Source: JAWMQL01 sp033283165 (GTDB taxonomy: Bacteria; Pseudomonadota; Gammaproteobacteria; Pseudomonadales; Halieaceae). Taken from it: a stretch of DNA of 64,000 bases. The position numbers were made by a program, and so were the translations under genes. Numbering within the stretch: the first letter of the stretch is position 1; the number at the start of each line of letters is the position of its first letter. A model generated the notes under the pieces. The model ran no database searches and had not been told where the DNA came from. It worked only from the letters and a program-made list of their open reading frames with translations. Below are positions 1-8,890 of the stretch, one piece after another. Where the stretch lies: the NCBI GenBank assembly GCA_033283165.1, contig JAWMQL010000001.1, forward strand, positions 1 to 64,000, read 5' to 3'.

Positions 1-2
1 CC

Positions 3-773
3 TACCAGGCACTGGGCTCCGCCGGCATTATCGCGGTGATTATCGCCGGTTGGACCACCTCCAATCCCACTATCTACCGGGCCGGCCTGGCCTTCCAGTC
101 CCTCAACAGCGACTGGGACCGGACCCGTGTCACCGTGGTCACCGGCTTGATCACCACGGTGATCGCTTGTTTCCCCTTTGTGTTTACCCGGTTGATGGAT
201 TTCCTCGGCCTGATGGGCCTGCTGCTGGCGCCAGTGGGCGCGGTGATCGTCGCGGAACACTGGTTGTTCCCGCGGCTGGGACTGCAGCGTTACTGGTCGG
301 GCTACCGGGGTCAATTCACCAATCGCGCGGCGCTGGTCGCCTGGCTGGCCGGGCTGGCCGTCGCCTTCGTGGCCAACAGACTCGGGCTGCACCTGTTCTT
401 CCTGCTGGTGCCCGCCTGGCTCACCGCCCTGGTGGTGTATGTCCTGCTGGCCCGCGCCCAGGGGGCAAACGAGTCCGGGGACCAGCAGTGGCAGCTTGAA
501 CTCGGCGCCGAGGGCGAACGCAAACGGGCCGAGGAGGCGGCGCTGACTTCACTGCGAGCACAAGAGCGCCAGCTGACACTCGGATTTACCGCGCGGCTGG
601 GTCGTGCGCTGGCCTGGGGCAGCCTGCTGGTCTGCGCGCTGATGGCGCTGGCGGCGGCGCGCGGCATGGATCTGGCAACCCTGCGCAACTGGCTTATTGC
701 TCCCTCGCTGCTGTACTTCGTATCGGCCACCTACTGGATCAGTGCCAAGGAAAGACAGGCCGCCCGGCAATGA
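3..773 (+). CDS. NCS1-type purine/cytosine permease-like transporter, C-terminal part
   Basis: The gene is cut by the left edge; the open frame runs in from base 3, so about 256 C-terminal residues are visible. The segment AGWTTSNPTIYRAGLAFQ resembles the conserved loop of cytosine/purine permeases of the NCS1 family, and several hydrophobic membrane spans follow. A charged stretch of about 40 residues, rich in Glu, Arg and Gln, separates the main membrane block from two last hydrophobic segments, an extension I do not expect in plain CodB proteins. The stop overlaps the ATG of the FGGY kinase (ATGA), so the two are translationally coupled. That pairing suggests uptake of a small polar substrate, perhaps sugar-related. 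Family confidence is good; the substrate is unknown. Confidence 0.75.
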   Translation, partial: YQALGSAGIIAVIIAGWTTSNPTIYRAGLAFQSLNSDWDRTRVTVVTGLITTVIACFPFVFTRLMDFLGLMGLLLAPVGAVIVAEHWLFPRLGLQRYWSGYRGQFTNRAALVAWLAGLAVAFVANRLGLHLFFLLVPAWLTALVVYVLLARAQGANESGDQQWQLELGAEGERKRAEEAALTSLRAQERQLTLGFTARLGRALAWGSLLVCALMALAAARGMDLATLRNWLIAPSLLYFVSATYWISAKERQAARQ

Positions 774-2131
774 ACAGGCACTGCGCGGTCCTGGATATCG
801 GCAAAACCAACGTCAAGCTGCGGGTCGTTGACGAGCAGCTTAACCGTTGCTTCGACCGCAGTTGCCCCAACCGGGTGGTCGAGGAAGGGTTATACCCCCA
901 CCACGACATCGACGGGTTATGGACCTGGTTTTGTGCCGCCCTGGCCGAGGCCGCGAGCGAGTTTGCCATCGATGTGATCGTGGTTACGACCCATGGTGCG
1001 ACCGCTGCCCTGGTGGACGATGGCGCAGGATTGGCGCTGCCAGTGATGGATTATGAGTTTGCCGGACCTGCGCAGGAAAAGGATTACGAAGACCTTCGGC
1101 CAGCTTTCAGTGAAACCTGCTCACCGTCGCTGCCCGCGGGCCTGAACCTGGCGCGGCAGCTGTTCTGGCAGTCCCGACACTACCCGGCGGAATTCAGCAG
1201 GGCGCGTTACATCCTGCCCTACCCGCAGTACTGGGCGTGGCGTCTCACCGGGGTCCCGGCCTCAGAGGTAACTTCCTGGGGTTGTCATACGGACCTTTGG
1301 TCTCCCGCGGCAGGGCATTACAGTTCACTGGTGGACCGACTGGGTATTCGCGCAGCACTTCCCCCCCTGGCCAGGGCCGGCGAGACCATTGGCATCATTT
1401 CGAAAGCGGTGTTGCAGCAGACAGGCTTGCCTCCGGACTGCGAGGTGGTGGCGGGCCTGCACGACAGCAATGCCAGTTACCTGCGCTACCTGCCGAGACG
1501 GGATGGGAAGCCCTTTACAGTCATCTCCACCGGTACCTGGGTGATCAGTTTCTCCGCCGGGACGGCCCTTGATGCGCTGGCTGAGCACAGGGATATGCTG
1601 GCCAACGTCGACATCAATGGCAAGCCGGTTGCCTGTGCGCGATTTATGGGCGGGCGGGAGTATGAGGCTGTGTGTCGCCGAGCAGGTGGCGATCCCGCAG
1701 ACAGTTTCACCGCTGGCGAGCTACAGCAGGTGATTGACGATGGCGTATTCGCGCTGCCCGACTTCAGTGACGGCAGTGGCCCCTTTGGCGGGCGACGCCC
1801 GGAAATTCGTGGTCGGTCCGACAACGGAGCGGCATTGGCAACCATGTACTGCGCGCTCATGCTAGATTACGAGTTGAATTTGCTGGACAGCAGCGGCGAA
1901 CTGATATTGGAGGGCGCCTGGCTTAGAAACCCATTGCTGTGTGGTCTTCTGGCACAACTGCGACCCCATCAGACCATACTACTTTCGTCAGATGAGACCG
2001 GAACCGTGAATGGCGCCGCCCAGGTTGCCTTCGGCATTGAATCGCTGGAGCCATCGCTCGCGCCGGTTGAGCCATTGGCGCTCGATGGACTGGAGGGCTA
2101 TCGCTCTCGATGGCGGGAGACCCTCGCTTAG
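770..2131 (+). CDS. FGGY-family carbohydrate kinase
   Basis: A 453-residue ATP-dependent sugar kinase. It opens with the actin-like phosphate-1 motif DIGKTN (residues 9-14), has the candidate catalytic Asp232 in GLHDSN, and the adenosine-side motif ISTGTW at 252-257. Length and these motifs fit the L-fuculokinase/L-rhamnulokinase branch of the FGGY family, but I cannot fix the sugar. The ATG overlaps the stop of the upstream permease. A rhamnulose role would fit the GH106 alpha-L-rhamnosidase 11 kb downstream; no isomerase or aldolase of that pathway is in the window, so this is inference. Downstream lies the promoter region of a TonB receptor. Confidence 0.88.
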   Translation: MNRHCAVLDIGKTNVKLRVVDEQLNRCFDRSCPNRVVEEGLYPHHDIDGLWTWFCAALAEAASEFAIDVIVVTTHGATAALVDDGAGLALPVMDYEFAGPAQEKDYEDLRPAFSETCSPSLPAGLNLARQLFWQSRHYPAEFSRARYILPYPQYWAWRLTGVPASEVTSWGCHTDLWSPAAGHYSSLVDRLGIRAALPPLARAGETIGIISKAVLQQTGLPPDCEVVAGLHDSNASYLRYLPRRDGKPFTVISTGTWVISFSAGTALDALAEHRDMLANVDINGKPVACARFMGGREYEAVCRRAGGDPADSFTAGELQQVIDDGVFALPDFSDGSGPFGGRRPEIRGRSDNGAALATMYCALMLDYELNLLDSSGELILEGAWLRNPLLCGLLAQLRPHQTILLSSDETGTVNGAAQVAFGIESLEPSLAPVEPLALDGLEGYRSRWRETLA

Positions 2132-2160
2132 CCATGCCGGGTAACCTGATGTCATTGAGA

Positions 2161-2176
2161 TCAACAACGTTGTTGA
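2161..2176. promoter_or_regulatory. Perfect 16-bp palindromic operator TCAACAAC/GTTGTTGA
   Basis: A perfect dyad of two 8-bp arms without spacer lies between the FGGY kinase and the TonB receptor. Its right half carries the first bases of a good -35 element (TTGATA, 2173-2178). Four more copies occur at 35213, 39753, 43372 and 51521. The form is typical of TetR-family repressor sites; the cognate regulator is not identified. Confidence 0.75.
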
Positions 2177-2201
2177 TAAGTAGCTGCAGATCAACTAATA
2201 T
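2173..2201 (+). promoter_or_regulatory. Sigma-70-like promoter of the TonB receptor
   Basis: TTGATA at 2173-2178 and TAATAT at 2196-2201 are separated by 17 bp. The -35 overlaps the TCAACAAC palindrome, and a second operator (2204-2215) begins 3 bp after the -10. Transcription would give a leader of about 70 bases before the ATG at 2282. Confidence 0.6.
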
Positions 2202-2203
2202 CC

Positions 2204-2215
2204 GACCAGGTGGTC
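2204..2215. promoter_or_regulatory. Operator GACCA-GG-TGGTC
   Basis: A perfect 5-bp inverted repeat with a 2-bp spacer, located at the expected transcription start of the TonB receptor promoter. It matches the GACCATATGGTC pair upstream of the P450 operon at 6128-6162 outside the central two bases. The TetR gene at 4955-5608, which lies between the two targets, is the natural candidate regulator. Confidence 0.55.
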
Positions 2216-2281
2216 CAATTTCGTGGTCATATGCATGAAGTGATATGGTCGCATTTTTTACAATAAATAGGATTAAGCCAT

Positions 2282-4930
2282 ATGTCTCATTCAAATCGCA
2301 GGTCCAAGGGCAAATACAGCGAATACCTCGCTGCCGGCGCGACACTCCTGGTCTTGATACCCGGATTGGCCGGCGCCCAGGAGGAAGCGGGAGTGCTCGA
2401 AGAGGTTATTGTTACCGGCACCTTGATTCGCGGCGTGCAAGCCACCGGATCCCAGACAATCGGCATTAACGCCGATGATGTGACCGAAACAGGCGCGGTA
2501 ACGACCAACGAGTTGCTCGCCACCGTGCCGCAGGTGTCCAATTTCTTCAATCAGCGGCCGGAGCAGGACCCCAGAGGCGCAGACCGGCTGACCATCAACC
2601 GGCCGAACTTGCGTGCCCTGCCGGGCATCAATTCCGCGTCGGGTGCGACCACGCTGGTGCTGGTGGACAGTCACCGTATAACCCCGGTGGGTGTCAATGA
2701 GTCGTCGATTGATCCCGATATCATTCCCGGGAACGTCATCGACCGCGTCGACATCGTGCCGGACGGCGGTTCATCCCTGTATGGCGCGGATGCCGTTGGT
2801 GGCGTGATCAACTTCATCACTCTGAATGAATTTGACGGTGTGCAGGTCGATCTCGGCTACGACACCGGCGACGATTACGGCGCCTGGCAGATTTCGTTGC
2901 TGGCGGGTACTTCCTGGGAGGGCGGAGGCGGCTATATATCGCTGGCCACCACCGATCGCGATGAAGTTCTCAATGCCGACAGGGACTGGGCCGCCCAGGG
3001 CAACTGGAACGAAGACGGTACCGTTTTGACGCCTTCCGGTACGGAGTGCATCAAACCCGCCGGCTCCGTCAATACCTGGTTCTGGTTCGATCCTGGACAG
3101 GTTTGGACTGACGACCCGCGCGCCCCGGGAACCGGTGTGACGCCGCTGGGAGAGCCCTGTGATATCCGTGCTGAAAACGCGTTGCTTCCGCAACAGGAGC
3201 GGGACAATGTTTACGGCGCGATTTCTCAGAATTTTGGGGACGGCATCGACCTCGACGTCAAAGCCTATTACATGAACCGTCTGACGACCTATTCACGTTA
3301 TCCACTGGGCGATTCCATTACGGGCAAGACGCCCACGGAACTGGGCCTGGTCGGAGAGGCAACCGGGGATTTATACGATCAGCCCGCTGTGGGCTTTTCC
3401 TATGCGCCTAATGCCGCGTATCGGCACCGTGATCAGGAGGTCGAAATCGAGACTTGGGGCATTACTCCGGAGCTGACGATCAATCTCGGAAACAGCTGGC
3501 AGTCGCGCAATACGCTCCACTTCGGACGCTCGGAAAACACGGTCACAGATCCCGATTCGAATCGCGCCAGGTTGCTGGAGTACGTGGATGGCGGACAGGT
3601 CGACCCGTTGAATATTGCCGCTGCGGATGCGGCGGTAATCCAGGACATTCTGAACTGGGAAATTGCTTCTGAAACGGAACAGCAGCTGCTCTTTATTCGT
3701 TCGATCGCGGATGGTGAGGTGCTGGAGCTTCCAGCCGGAGCGCTACGCGCCGCAATTGGACTGGAGTATGCAGAGGAGGACGCCAAGAGGCGCAAGAATA
3801 GTGTAACGAGGGGTGGTTTGAATGACGTGAACTGGAAGAGAGGCGACCGTGAGGTAATGTCGGTATATGGCGAACTCTCTATTCCGGTGTTGACAACATT
3901 GGATGTCTCGCTGTCGGTGCGTTACGACGACTACAGCGATTTTGGCGACACCACGAACCCGAATATCGGCCTCTCCTGGCGACCGGCCGAGTGGATCGAG
4001 ATCTATGGCAAATGGGGTGAATCGTTTAATGCCCCCACGCTCATTGACAGCCTTGGTAGTGTCATCGGTGGATTTTTCCCGAATCAGGCCTCGGTTGTGC
4101 CGGATCCCAATATGGAGCGAACCGACCCTAACAAGAATGACTCTTTTCTCCTGGAAGGAGCCAGCGGTGAGCTGGATCCGCAAACCGCGGACATCTGGGC
4201 CGCTGGCTTCGTGGTGGAACCCCTGGACGGACTCCGACTGAATTTCAATTACTACGATATTGATTTTGTCGACCTTCTGGGTGCCGTCGATCCAACGTCG
4301 GCCACAGCGGTTCAGCAGAATCCGGACAAAATCGTATTTGAACCCACAGATGCAGAGCTCGCTGCCTTCATCGCCGCTGTCGACAATGCCGAACAGTTTG
4401 CCGACCTTAGTGCAGACACCATGGGTGTGATTGTCGACAGGCGTCAGTCCAACACCGACAAAGCGCGACTGAAGGGATTTGACTTCGGTGCCCAGTACGT
4501 CCACGACACCCGGTTTGGCCAGATGTCCTATGGAATCTCCGGAACAAAGACCACGAGCTTTGATATCGTCAAGAATGACTTCGCCACAGACCAGCTGGAA
4601 TTCAACCCCGATCTGGCCGTGAGCGGAATCGTCGGATGGAGTCGAAATAACGTTCGCGCCAGGTTGACGCTGAATTACACGGCTGGATCTGATGCGGACC
4701 CAGCCGAGGCTGTAAACCAGAGATCGATTGACAGCTTCCTCGTGACCAACCTGTATGTAGGCTATGATTTTGCGACGGCTTCCGGCATAACGGAGGGGCT
4801 GTCGCTACGACTGGTGGTGGACAACCTGTTCGATGAGGACCCACCCGAATATCGTCGCCAGCAGAATCCCAACTATCGCGGTTTTACGCTCGGGCGCGTG
4901 TTCAAACTGGGTCTGACCAAGCGATTCTGA
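2282..4930 (+). CDS. TonB-dependent outer-membrane receptor
   Basis: An 882-residue outer-membrane receptor. A signal peptide of about 32 residues ends near GLAGA/Q, followed by the TonB box EEVIVTG (40-46), a plug domain containing YGADAVGGV, and a long beta-barrel ending in the C-terminal Phe expected for Bam-dependent insertion. Such receptors import siderophores, cobalamin, glycans or large hydrophobic compounds using TonB energy. No iron-uptake genes are nearby; the neighbours are catabolic, so a carbon-source ligand is likely. Its promoter carries two different operator palindromes (2161 and 2204), suggesting control by two repressors. The ligand is not predictable from sequence. Confidence 0.93.
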   Translation: MSHSNRRSKGKYSEYLAAGATLLVLIPGLAGAQEEAGVLEEVIVTGTLIRGVQATGSQTIGINADDVTETGAVTTNELLATVPQVSNFFNQRPEQDPRGADRLTINRPNLRALPGINSASGATTLVLVDSHRITPVGVNESSIDPDIIPGNVIDRVDIVPDGGSSLYGADAVGGVINFITLNEFDGVQVDLGYDTGDDYGAWQISLLAGTSWEGGGGYISLATTDRDEVLNADRDWAAQGNWNEDGTVLTPSGTECIKPAGSVNTWFWFDPGQVWTDDPRAPGTGVTPLGEPCDIRAENALLPQQERDNVYGAISQNFGDGIDLDVKAYYMNRLTTYSRYPLGDSITGKTPTELGLVGEATGDLYDQPAVGFSYAPNAAYRHRDQEVEIETWGITPELTINLGNSWQSRNTLHFGRSENTVTDPDSNRARLLEYVDGGQVDPLNIAAADAAVIQDILNWEIASETEQQLLFIRSIADGEVLELPAGALRAAIGLEYAEEDAKRRKNSVTRGGLNDVNWKRGDREVMSVYGELSIPVLTTLDVSLSVRYDDYSDFGDTTNPNIGLSWRPAEWIEIYGKWGESFNAPTLIDSLGSVIGGFFPNQASVVPDPNMERTDPNKNDSFLLEGASGELDPQTADIWAAGFVVEPLDGLRLNFNYYDIDFVDLLGAVDPTSATAVQQNPDKIVFEPTDAELAAFIAAVDNAEQFADLSADTMGVIVDRRQSNTDKARLKGFDFGAQYVHDTRFGQMSYGISGTKTTSFDIVKNDFATDQLEFNPDLAVSGIVGWSRNNVRARLTLNYTAGSDADPAEAVNQRSIDSFLVTNLYVGYDFATASGITEGLSLRLVVDNLFDEDPPEYRRQQNPNYRGFTLGRVFKLGLTKRF

Positions 4931-4954
4931 GTCTGGTTGTATGGCGCGTGCAGG

Positions 4955-5608
4955 TCAGCTGGTGGAACTCATCGCATCCACGACGGCGTCCATCTCGTCG
5001 AGTTCGGCTTCACCCCGGGCTTCGAAATTGCTCAGGGAGGCGTCGACCAGTGCGATCGCTTCCTCGTGTCCTCTCTCGATGCCTAGTGTTGCCTCCTGGA
5101 CGAGCAGCCTGGCGAGTGCGTTTGTCAGCACCGAAACCAACTCGGGAGAGAGCCGCGGTTCAATGCCGCGCTCCTCGAGGTGTCGCTTTACAGCCTCTGC
5201 CTCCAGTTCGCGGAAAGATTCTGAAGTGGCAGCCATCTCTTGTCTGATGGCTTCATTGTGGTTTGCCAACGCCATGAACTCAAGGCCCAGGCTGGTTGTA
5301 TCAGGGTTGCTGATGATATTCCACATGGCGCGCAGCGGGCGGACCGAGTTCAGGGCTTCTTTTAGTTGTTCCCGGTACGATTCAGCGGTACGACGATACA
5401 GGGCGAGCAACAGTTCTTCCTGTGTTCCGAAATAATAGAACACGGACTGGTGTTTCAGGCCCGCCTCTGTGGCAATACGACGTACCGTCGCGGCAGCGTA
5501 GCCATCCTTTCGTATCACGGCTTCTGCCGCGTCCAGAAGTTTCTGGCCGATATCCGGGCGCGGCACATGGCGCTTTTTTCGAGCCGGTTTGGCGGGTGGC
5601 GACATCAA
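4955..5608 (-). CDS. TetR-family transcriptional regulator
   Basis: A 217-residue protein with an N-terminal TetR helix-turn-helix at about residues 20-66; the recognition helix region reads LKHQSVFYYFGTQEEL. The C-terminal ligand domain contains LEFMALANHNEAIR, and the TetR at 26635 has the very similar LEFMALANHRKTIQ, so the two are paralogues. It is convergent with the TonB receptor and divergent from the small membrane protein at 5698. GACCA-NN-TGGTC palindromes occur at both flanking catabolic promoters (2204 and 6128-6162), which makes this protein their likely regulator, perhaps sensing an intermediate. That link is inference. Confidence 0.92.
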   Translation of the reverse strand: MMSPPAKPARKKRHVPRPDIGQKLLDAAEAVIRKDGYAAATVRRIATEAGLKHQSVFYYFGTQEELLLALYRRTAESYREQLKEALNSVRPLRAMWNIISNPDTTSLGLEFMALANHNEAIRQEMAATSESFRELEAEAVKRHLEERGIEPRLSPELVSVLTNALARLLVQEATLGIERGHEEAIALVDASLSNFEARGEAELDEMDAVVDAMSSTS

Positions 5609-5697
5609 GTTCTACCTCGGAAGCAGTCTAATGGAAGACGTTACCAGACCGCGGGAAGTTGGATTAGAGCATATCGATTGAGAGTTGTCGAAGGTAG

Positions 5698-6069
5698 ATG
5701 GATTCAGTCATTATTGCAGTATCTATTTTGGTTTTTGCGGCATTGGCCTATCTTTGTATACGGCTGTCGACGCAGCGTAATCTGATACTTCAGCTCCATG
5801 CAGAACAGCGTGCGCTTGCAGCAATTCTGCGGCAGGAGCATGCCGATCTGACGCACTTCATACAATCGCAGCCAGGCCCGATCATTACGATCGAGATCCT
5901 AAACGCGGTCGAAGTAGCCTCACAATCGTCAATACTGGCCGGACTGGCAGGAAAGCTTGCCCCCGACACGATTCAGAGGGTGGTGGTGAAGCGCACGGCC
6001 GACATGATGCGGGATCAGATGGCGGAACATGGTGTGGACGTACAGGTCCTGGTCCACGACCCCGACTGA
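5698..6069 (+). CDS. Small membrane-anchored protein of unknown function
   Basis: A 123-residue protein I do not recognise. An N-terminal hydrophobic helix (about residues 3-22) is followed by a short basic, coiled-coil-like stretch and a soluble domain with IITIEILNAVEVASQ and an Arg/Lys-rich segment near the C-terminus. The arrangement suggests a single-pass inner-membrane anchor with a cytoplasmic domain. It lies between the divergent TetR gene and the operators of the P450 operon. No clear ribosome-binding site precedes the ATG. The reading frame is plausible by codon use and absence of overlap, but no function can be given. Confidence 0.6.
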   Translation: MDSVIIAVSILVFAALAYLCIRLSTQRNLILQLHAEQRALAAILRQEHADLTHFIQSQPGPIITIEILNAVEVASQSSILAGLAGKLAPDTIQRVVVKRTADMMRDQMAEHGVDVQVLVHDPD

Positions 6070-6127
6070 TCCTCGAGTTTTAATTTGTTTGGAATTTTAC
6101 GCTATTCAGCCACTCAACTCGCCATTA

Positions 6128-6162
6128 CCGACCATATGGTCGGAAATTACGACCATATGGTC
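6128..6162. promoter_or_regulatory. Twin GACCATATGGTC operators upstream of the P450 operon
   Basis: A perfect 16-bp palindrome (6128-6143) contains GACCATATGGTC; a second 12-bp copy lies at 6151-6162. The centres are 21 bp apart, two helical turns, so two dimers could bind on the same DNA face. A candidate promoter follows (TTGACT at 6172-6177, weak -10 near 6195-6201). Sites upstream of -35 would allow activation as well as repression. Confidence 0.65.
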
Positions 6163-6260
6163 AAATTTTTATTGACTTGGCCGTAGCCCTGGGTTTAACG
6201 TAAGACCTGATAGATAACGTATTAAAACTTCGCTCCCCGGCGGGCTAGAGAGGGTATTCG

Positions 6261-7523
6261 ATGACCAACTATGACGACGTAGATTTTTTCAATGCTCTGG
6301 AGTTGGTAGACGACCCCTATCCATATTTCGAGTACCTGCGTTCAAAGGGTCCGGTGGTTTACCTTCCCAGGCACAATGTTGTCGCGGTGACCGGCTACGA
6401 TGAAGGCGTTGACGTTCTTCGCGATCATGAATTGTTTTCTTCAATCAATTCGGCCACGGGTCCTCTGCCGCCGCTGCCATTCACGCCACAAGGCGATGAT
6501 ATCAGTGAGCAGATTCAGCAGTGTCGGGGGGAGATGGCGTTCGGCTCCATGCTGGTAACCCAGGATCCGCCCGAGCACACACGATCCCGCTCGCTTGTCA
6601 CCGGCTTGTTAACGCCCAAGCGTCTGAAGGAAAACGAAGCATTTATCGAAGGAACGCTCGATCGCCTTATAGACCGGTTCATCGAGCGGGGGCAGTTTGA
6701 GGCCGTCTCCGAATATGCCCATCCTCTGGCCACGCTCACGATCGCAGATCTGTTGGGCGTTCCCGAGGAAGATCACAAGAAGTTCCTTTCTCTTTTCGGA
6801 CCACTGCCGGGCCAGATCGGTGGTGATGTCGAGCTGGAAAATAACCCCATGGCCGAAGTCGGCCTCCACTTCTATAACTACATTGAGGATCGGCGACGCG
6901 AACCAAGGGAAGACGTCCTGACGCAGCTCGCCCACGTGAAGTATCGCGATGGCGAGTTGCCGGATCTCGTGGAAATTGTCAGTCACGCCGCCGTGCTGTT
7001 CGGTGCTGGCCAGGACACGACGGTGCGACTGATTGCTGCGATGCTGAAAACCCTTGGCGAAAAGCCTGACATCCAGCAGCAGGTGCGTGACGACCGCAGT
7101 CTCGTTCCAGAGTTCGTGGAGGAGGTTCTTCGCCTGGACGGTCCGACCAAGGCTCATTTCCGGCTGGCGAAGCGGCATGCGAAGGTCGGTGATCTCGAGG
7201 TGAAGCCGGGGACAACCGTGATGCTGCTTCAGAGCGCCATGCGCCGGGATCCTCGAAAATTCGACGCTCCGAACGAGTTTCGTTTCGATCGTAACAGCGG
7301 TCAAAGTCAACTGGCGTTCGGCAAGGGTATCCACATCTGCATCGGGTCACCCCTGGCGCGGACTGAAGCAAAAATGGGCCTGCAGCGGATTCTCGACCGG
7401 CTCGCGAATATACGCGTAGATGAGAATAAGCACGGTACGGAGAGTGATCGTCGCTATAACTACGAGCCGAACTACACGCAACGCGCGCTTTGCGACCTCC
7501 ACCTCACCTTCGACGCGATATAG
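6261..7523 (+). CDS. Cytochrome P450
   Basis: A 420-residue soluble bacterial P450. The heme-binding loop is FGKGIHICIG with axial Cys360; the oxygen-activation helix has GAGQDTT (248-254); E288 and R291 form the ExxR pair. Length and motifs fit class I bacterial P450s that hydroxylate terpenoids, steroids or similar substrates and take electrons from a 2Fe-2S ferredoxin; a suitable ferredoxin and reductase are encoded at 33.5-35.1 kb. It is the first gene of a run extending to the GH106 gene, all on the same strand with short gaps. The start has the purine-rich AGAGAGGG stretch upstream. Family certain, substrate unknown. Confidence 0.95.
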   Translation: MTNYDDVDFFNALELVDDPYPYFEYLRSKGPVVYLPRHNVVAVTGYDEGVDVLRDHELFSSINSATGPLPPLPFTPQGDDISEQIQQCRGEMAFGSMLVTQDPPEHTRSRSLVTGLLTPKRLKENEAFIEGTLDRLIDRFIERGQFEAVSEYAHPLATLTIADLLGVPEEDHKKFLSLFGPLPGQIGGDVELENNPMAEVGLHFYNYIEDRRREPREDVLTQLAHVKYRDGELPDLVEIVSHAAVLFGAGQDTTVRLIAAMLKTLGEKPDIQQQVRDDRSLVPEFVEEVLRLDGPTKAHFRLAKRHAKVGDLEVKPGTTVMLLQSAMRRDPRKFDAPNEFRFDRNSGQSQLAFGKGIHICIGSPLARTEAKMGLQRILDRLANIRVDENKHGTESDRRYNYEPNYTQRALCDLHLTFDAI

Positions 7524-7564
7524 TTTTGCGTATCATGTCAGATTCAAATCAGGAAGTGAGTGCC

Positions 7565-8329
7565 ATGCAGAGACTGACCGATAAAATAGTTCTGGTTGCC
7601 GGCGCAGGCCGGATTGGTAGCGACCTTGCCCGGCGCTACGCCAACGAGGGTGCGCAAGTGGTTCTGGGTGACATCGACCTGCAGTCGGCAGAAGCGGTCG
7701 TAGACGAAATCAAACGAGACGGCGGCGAGGCAGTTGCAGTTTATCTCGATGCCACGGACGAGTCTTCGGTGGATAAAGCGATTGCCGCTTGTGTATCGAA
7801 CTACGGTGGTTTGGACGGCGCACACCTGAACTTTGCCAGTCTTGCCGATAGTAATCCCGAACTCAGTATTCTCGAGTTGCCGCTGGAGGTTTTCGACGAG
7901 GTTCAGCGGGTCAATGCCCGCGGATTTTATCTCTGTACCCGCGCGGCACTGCCTGAGTTGCTGAAGCGCGGTGGTGGCTCGATTGTCTATACCAGTTCCG
8001 CTGCAGCCTATAGTTCCGGCACCGGCCAGGTTGCCTACGCGATGAGCAAATCGGCGGGGCATGCGCTGATGCGTCACGTGGCGCAGCGTTTCGGCCCGCA
8101 GGGCGTGCGCGCTAACACGATCGCCCCCGCGCTGACCCTGCCCGAGGATTTTGATGCATTACTTCCACCAGAATTTCTCGACATGGCCAAAGCCGGGGCA
8201 TCGATCAAATCCCGGATAGGGCGTCCCGCTGACATAGCGGCTATGGGTGCGTTGCTTTTATCTGACGAGGGCTCATACATTTCGGGGCAGGTCATCAGTG
8301 TCGATGGTGGCACGATCATGCGCGCTTGA
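7565..8329 (+). CDS. SDR-family oxidoreductase
   Basis: A 254-residue classical short-chain dehydrogenase. The ATG at 7565 is chosen because AGGAAG lies 8 bases upstream; an in-frame ATG at 7535 lacks one. The nucleotide loop is AGAGRIG, and acidic residues after the second strand (GDID) favour NAD(H). Catalytic Ser145, Tyr158 and Lys162 (YAMSK) are all present. The usual NNAG is replaced by NFAS. It follows the P450 closely, so oxidation of a P450-made alcohol to a ketone is a natural guess. The substrate is not determined. Confidence 0.92.
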   Translation: MQRLTDKIVLVAGAGRIGSDLARRYANEGAQVVLGDIDLQSAEAVVDEIKRDGGEAVAVYLDATDESSVDKAIAACVSNYGGLDGAHLNFASLADSNPELSILELPLEVFDEVQRVNARGFYLCTRAALPELLKRGGGSIVYTSSAAAYSSGTGQVAYAMSKSAGHALMRHVAQRFGPQGVRANTIAPALTLPEDFDALLPPEFLDMAKAGASIKSRIGRPADIAAMGALLLSDEGSYISGQVISVDGGTIMRA

Positions 8330-8386
8330 GATTTCAATCCGATGGGCCTTTCGGTCCATTTGCCAGGAACAACCGAGGAAACGACA

Positions 8387-8857
8387 ATGGTAGACAAGGT
8401 CTTTGAAGATATCCCCACAGCGGCAGCAAGGCTGACAGGGCTTTCCCGCCGAGCACTGGAATACGGCATGTGCCAGATGCGAATAGCCGATCGAGCCAAA
8501 GGCCCGGATTATTCGGAGGATGACTGGGATGCTCTTGACGAGTTCGTGGTCAAGGATGAGTTCGAGCGCATTGGGAATTTCAAGGAAGTCATGACCTATG
8601 AGGACATGAAGCGATTTCTCAAGCAGTGGTGCCTGACCTCCCATTGGGAGGGATCGTTCAAACGGGTACATGAGCACGACAACGTCGTGCTTCTGGAACT
8701 CGAGGAGAGAAACACCTATGAAGGTGAAACGACCGTGGTTAACTCGGTCTCGGTCTATGAGTTTAACGAAGAGGGCAAATTGCGGCATCTGGACGTCTAT
8801 CTGCAGATGGCCCCGCTGGCCAGTGAAGGTTTCCCAAACGAAGCCTACGAGAAGTAG
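8387..8857 (+). CDS. NTF2/SnoaL-like protein
   Basis: A 156-residue protein, starting at the ATG preceded by CGAGGAA. An N-terminal helical part leads to a segment rich in aromatic and acidic residues (FLKQWCLTSHWEGSFKRV) and then strands ending in KLRHLDVYLQM, a pattern I associate with the cone-like NTF2/SnoaL fold. In catabolic clusters this fold serves ketosteroid isomerases, small dehydratases and limonene epoxide hydrolase-type enzymes. No diagnostic catalytic set is recognisable, so the fold assignment is tentative. It sits between two SDR genes in the P450 operon, which suggests an isomerase or dehydratase step on the same substrate. Confidence 0.55.
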   Translation: MVDKVFEDIPTAAARLTGLSRRALEYGMCQMRIADRAKGPDYSEDDWDALDEFVVKDEFERIGNFKEVMTYEDMKRFLKQWCLTSHWEGSFKRVHEHDNVVLLELEERNTYEGETTVVNSVSVYEFNEEGKLRHLDVYLQMAPLASEGFPNEAYEK

Positions 8858-8890
8858 GTCTCATTACATTGCGAAAGAAGGAACGCTTAT

